Source: Clostridia bacterium (GTDB taxonomy: Bacteria > Bacillota > Clostridia > Christensenellales > Borkfalkiaceae). Taken from it: DNA of 8,249 nucleotides. Shown here piece by piece: positions 6,607-8,249 of this stretch (position 1 is its first letter; every line of letters begins with the position of its first letter). The DNA is taken from contig JAFTHR010000168.1 in the NCBI GenBank assembly GCA_017457345.1, positions 1 through 8,249 of the forward strand, read 5' to 3'. The position numbers were made by a program, and so were the translations under genes. The notes beneath the pieces were generated by a model. The model worked only from the letters and a program-made list of their open reading frames with translations. It made no database searches and was not told the origin of the DNA.

Positions 6607-7761
6607 ATGAAAAAAGTCATTATCATCCGCTATGCGGAAATGTATTTAAAAGGAAAAAACCGCGGCTTTTTCGAGAACGCGTTCGTCAATAACATCCATC
6701 GTTCGTTGCGCGGGTACGAATATGAACTCATTCGCCAAAGCGGTAGATATCTTATCTGTGGGTTTGAGGACGGGTATTCCGCGGAGATTATTGAAAAATT
6801 AAAAAAAGTATTCGGTTTGCACTCGTTGAGTTTGGCGTACGAAGTGGATTCGGATATGGATTCCATTTTCGAGGCGGCAAAACTCGTGGCAAAGCCTACG
6901 GGAACGTTTAAAGTGATTTCTCACCGCGGCGATAAAACTTATCCGCTTACGTCTATGGATATTAGCCGTAAACTCGGCGGAATGTTGCTTGCGGAGAACC
7001 ACACGTTAACCGTAGACGTGCACGCGCCCTCTTTCGTGGTGTACGTAGATATTCGCGAGCAGGGCAAAGCGCTCGTGTTTGGGGATATGATTGAAGGGGC
7101 AAACGGGATGCCCGTTGGTACGGCAGGAAAAGGCTTGCTTTTAATTTCCGGTGGGATTGATAGCCCCGTGGCAGGGCATATGATGGCAAAACGGGGGATG
7201 AACGTGGAAGGATTGCATTTCCACAGTTATCCGTACACGAATATGCAAGCCAAGCAAAAGGTAATCGATTTAGCCACCGTGCTTTCGGAATACACTTGCG
7301 GAATGCATTTGTATACGGTAAGCGTCACTCATATTCAAGAAGCGATTCACGAAAAATGTAAGCCGCAACTGATGATCACGCTTTTGCGCCGTTTCATGTT
7401 CCGTATTGCCGAGCGTCACGCCAAAAAAATCGGCGCGCAATGTTTGGTGACGGGGGAAAGTTTAGGGCAAGTAGCCAGCCAAACGATTGAAGGGATGACG
7501 TCTTCAAATTCGGTGGTGGAAGATCTTCCCGTACTTCGTCCGCTCGTTGGGTTTGATAAGAGCGAGATTATCGAACGGTCGGTAAAAATCGGCACGTACG
7601 ATATTTCTATTTTACCCTACGAAGATTGCTGCACGGTGTTCTTACCGGATTATCCCGCTATTCGCCCCACCCTTAAAGAGATTTTGGCAGAAGAAGCGAA
7701 GTTAGACGTGGAAGGCTTAATCGCGCAAGCATTTGATACGATTGAGAAGATAAAAATCTAA
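6607..7761 (+). CDS. thiI: tRNA 4-thiouridine synthase ThiI without rhodanese domain
   Basis: A 384-residue protein that adenylates U8 of tRNA and exchanges it for sulfur, giving 4-thiouridine, a near-UV sensor base. An N-terminal ferredoxin-like region (about 1-60, with RYAEMYLKGKNRGFFE) leads into a THUMP domain (about 60-163, with SHRGDKTYPLTSMDI). The PP-loop ATP pyrophosphatase domain carries SGGIDS at 181-186, then GLHFHSYPYT, TGESLGQVASQT and YEDCCTVFLPDYP with a cysteine pair at 341-342. Compared with the 482-residue E. coli protein the C-terminal rhodanese domain is absent, as in Bacillus. The protein can therefore support tRNA thiolation, but the rhodanese-based thiazole step of thiamine synthesis is not encoded here. 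Sulfur is presumably handed over directly by the upstream desulfurase. The start at 6607 lies 2 bases after that gene and has no good Shine-Dalgarno at ideal distance (AAAGGG about 14 bases upstream), which suggests translational coupling. Confidence 0.96.
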   Translation: MKKVIIIRYAEMYLKGKNRGFFENAFVNNIHRSLRGYEYELIRQSGRYLICGFEDGYSAEIIEKLKKVFGLHSLSLAYEVDSDMDSIFEAAKLVAKPTGTFKVISHRGDKTYPLTSMDISRKLGGMLLAENHTLTVDVHAPSFVVYVDIREQGKALVFGDMIEGANGMPVGTAGKGLLLISGGIDSPVAGHMMAKRGMNVEGLHFHSYPYTNMQAKQKVIDLATVLSEYTCGMHLYTVSVTHIQEAIHEKCKPQLMITLLRRFMFRIAERHAKKIGAQCLVTGESLGQVASQTIEGMTSSNSVVEDLPVLRPLVGFDKSEIIERSVKIGTYDISILPYEDCCTVFLPDYPAIRPTLKEILAEEAKLDVEGLIAQAFDTIEKIKI

Positions 7762-7762
7762 T

Positions 7763-7789
7763 AAAAAAACGCCCTGCTGGGCGTTTTTT
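7763..7789. terminator. Bidirectional intrinsic terminator between thiI and the convergent regulator gene
   Basis: A perfect hairpin with CGCCC (7770-7774), loop TGCT and GGGCG (7779-7783) is flanked by an A run (7763-7769) and a T run (7784-7789). Read on the + strand it ends the carA-thiI operon directly after the thiI stop. Read on the - strand the A run becomes the U tract for the convergent gene. The stop codon of that - strand gene (7788-7790) lies inside the + strand T tract. Confidence 0.93.
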
Positions 7790-8249
7790 ATTTTAAATTT
7801 TTTCTAAATTGAGTAGGATTAATACCCACAAACGATAAAAACACGCGATTGAAAGTTCTTAAACTTTCAAAGCCGCAAAGAACGGAAATTTCCGTTATGC
7901 TTTTTTCCGTTGTTAGAATTAGGTTCTTAGCATTATTTATTTTTAATAAGTTCAGGTAGGTATTAAACGGGATGCCTACCTTTCTTTTAAAAAGTTTAGA
8001 AAGATAGGCGTAGTCGTACCCAAGTTTATTAGCGATTATGGAAAGGTTGCATTCGCTCGTGTAGAGCGTTTCCGTTAACAATAACATTTCAAGTAAAACG
8101 TCTTGTCCTTTCGTCCGTGGATGATATTCCCTATTCTTCTCAAACGCAGCGATAACGGAATACACAAAGGATTTTTGTTCCCAAAAACTTTCGGGGAATT
8201 TATTCTCCACGGCATACTCGAATAAATTATCCGTCGGTAAGGCTTCAAC
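7788..8249 (-). CDS. AraC-family transcriptional regulator, C-terminal part, N-terminus beyond the window edge
   Basis: The visible 153 residues run open to the window edge, so the first part of the gene is missing; 13 in-frame codons (VEALPTDNLFEYA) precede the GTG at 8210, which is therefore probably an internal valine and not a start. The C-terminal hundred residues form a complete AraC-type DNA-binding domain. The first helix-turn-helix is at about 66-87 (NLSIIANKLGYDYAYLSKLF, then KRKVG). The second is at about 116-140 (ITEISVLCGFESLRTFNRVF), ending in the family signature GINPTQFRKN. The preceding segment is part of an unseen sensor or linker domain, so the ligand cannot be told. The gene converges on thiI and shares its terminator, so nothing links it functionally to the operon; its targets more likely lie on its other side. 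It is visibly more AT-rich than the operon (19 G+C in the 60 bases from 7801). Confidence 0.93.
   Translation of the reverse strand, partial: VEALPTDNLFEYAVENKFPESFWEQKSFVYSVIAAFEKNREYHPRTKGQDVLLEMLLLTETLYTSECNLSIIANKLGYDYAYLSKLFKRKVGIPFNTYLNLLKINNAKNLILTTEKSITEISVLCGFESLRTFNRVFLSFVGINPTQFRKNLK

Noticed and set aside
8208..8210. GTG as the start of the AraC-family gene
   Set aside because: The frame stays open to the window edge with sensible protein sequence upstream, and AraC proteins normally have a longer N-terminal part.

Overview
The window is one dense block of a bacterial chromosome, probably from a Clostridia-like Bacillota. The grounds are strong GGAGG-type ribosome binding sites, a cysteine desulfurase gene placed directly before a rhodanese-less thiI, and a carbamoyl-phosphate synthase (CPS) tail and DapF sequence that resemble clostridial versions. 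The taxonomic call is inference from sequence style. No rRNA, tRNA, mobile element or CRISPR array is visible.

Layout. A + strand operon fills positions 1-7761. It holds the 3' part of carA (1-813); carB fused in frame to a diaminopimelate epimerase (dapF-like) domain (806-4861); a small two-helix membrane protein (4875-5477); a NifS/IscS-type cysteine desulfurase (5477-6604); and thiI (6607-7761). Junctions are overlaps or gaps of at most 13 bases, so co-transcription is likely. A strong hairpin terminator follows at 7763-7789. It is symmetric and also serves a convergent, more AT-rich AraC-family regulator gene on the - strand (7788-8249, its N-terminus beyond the window edge). There is no gene-free stretch longer than 300 bases.

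How the genes work together. CarA and CarB make carbamoyl phosphate for pyrimidine and arginine synthesis. The desulfurase and ThiI form a sulfur relay that makes 4-thiouridine in tRNA. The membrane protein has no assigned role.

Most unusual points. (1) The CarA amidotransferase domain has lost its whole Cys-His-Glu triad (Ser, Asp and Ser instead), so glutamine cannot be hydrolysed in the usual way, while CarB looks catalytically intact. This suggests an ammonia-using enzyme. (2) CarB carries a full-length DapF domain at its C-terminus. (3) In that domain the first catalytic cysteine is Ser and other active-site motifs are altered, while the second cysteine is kept. The window therefore encodes what looks like a CPS complex with an inactivated glutaminase and an appended, altered epimerase-fold module.
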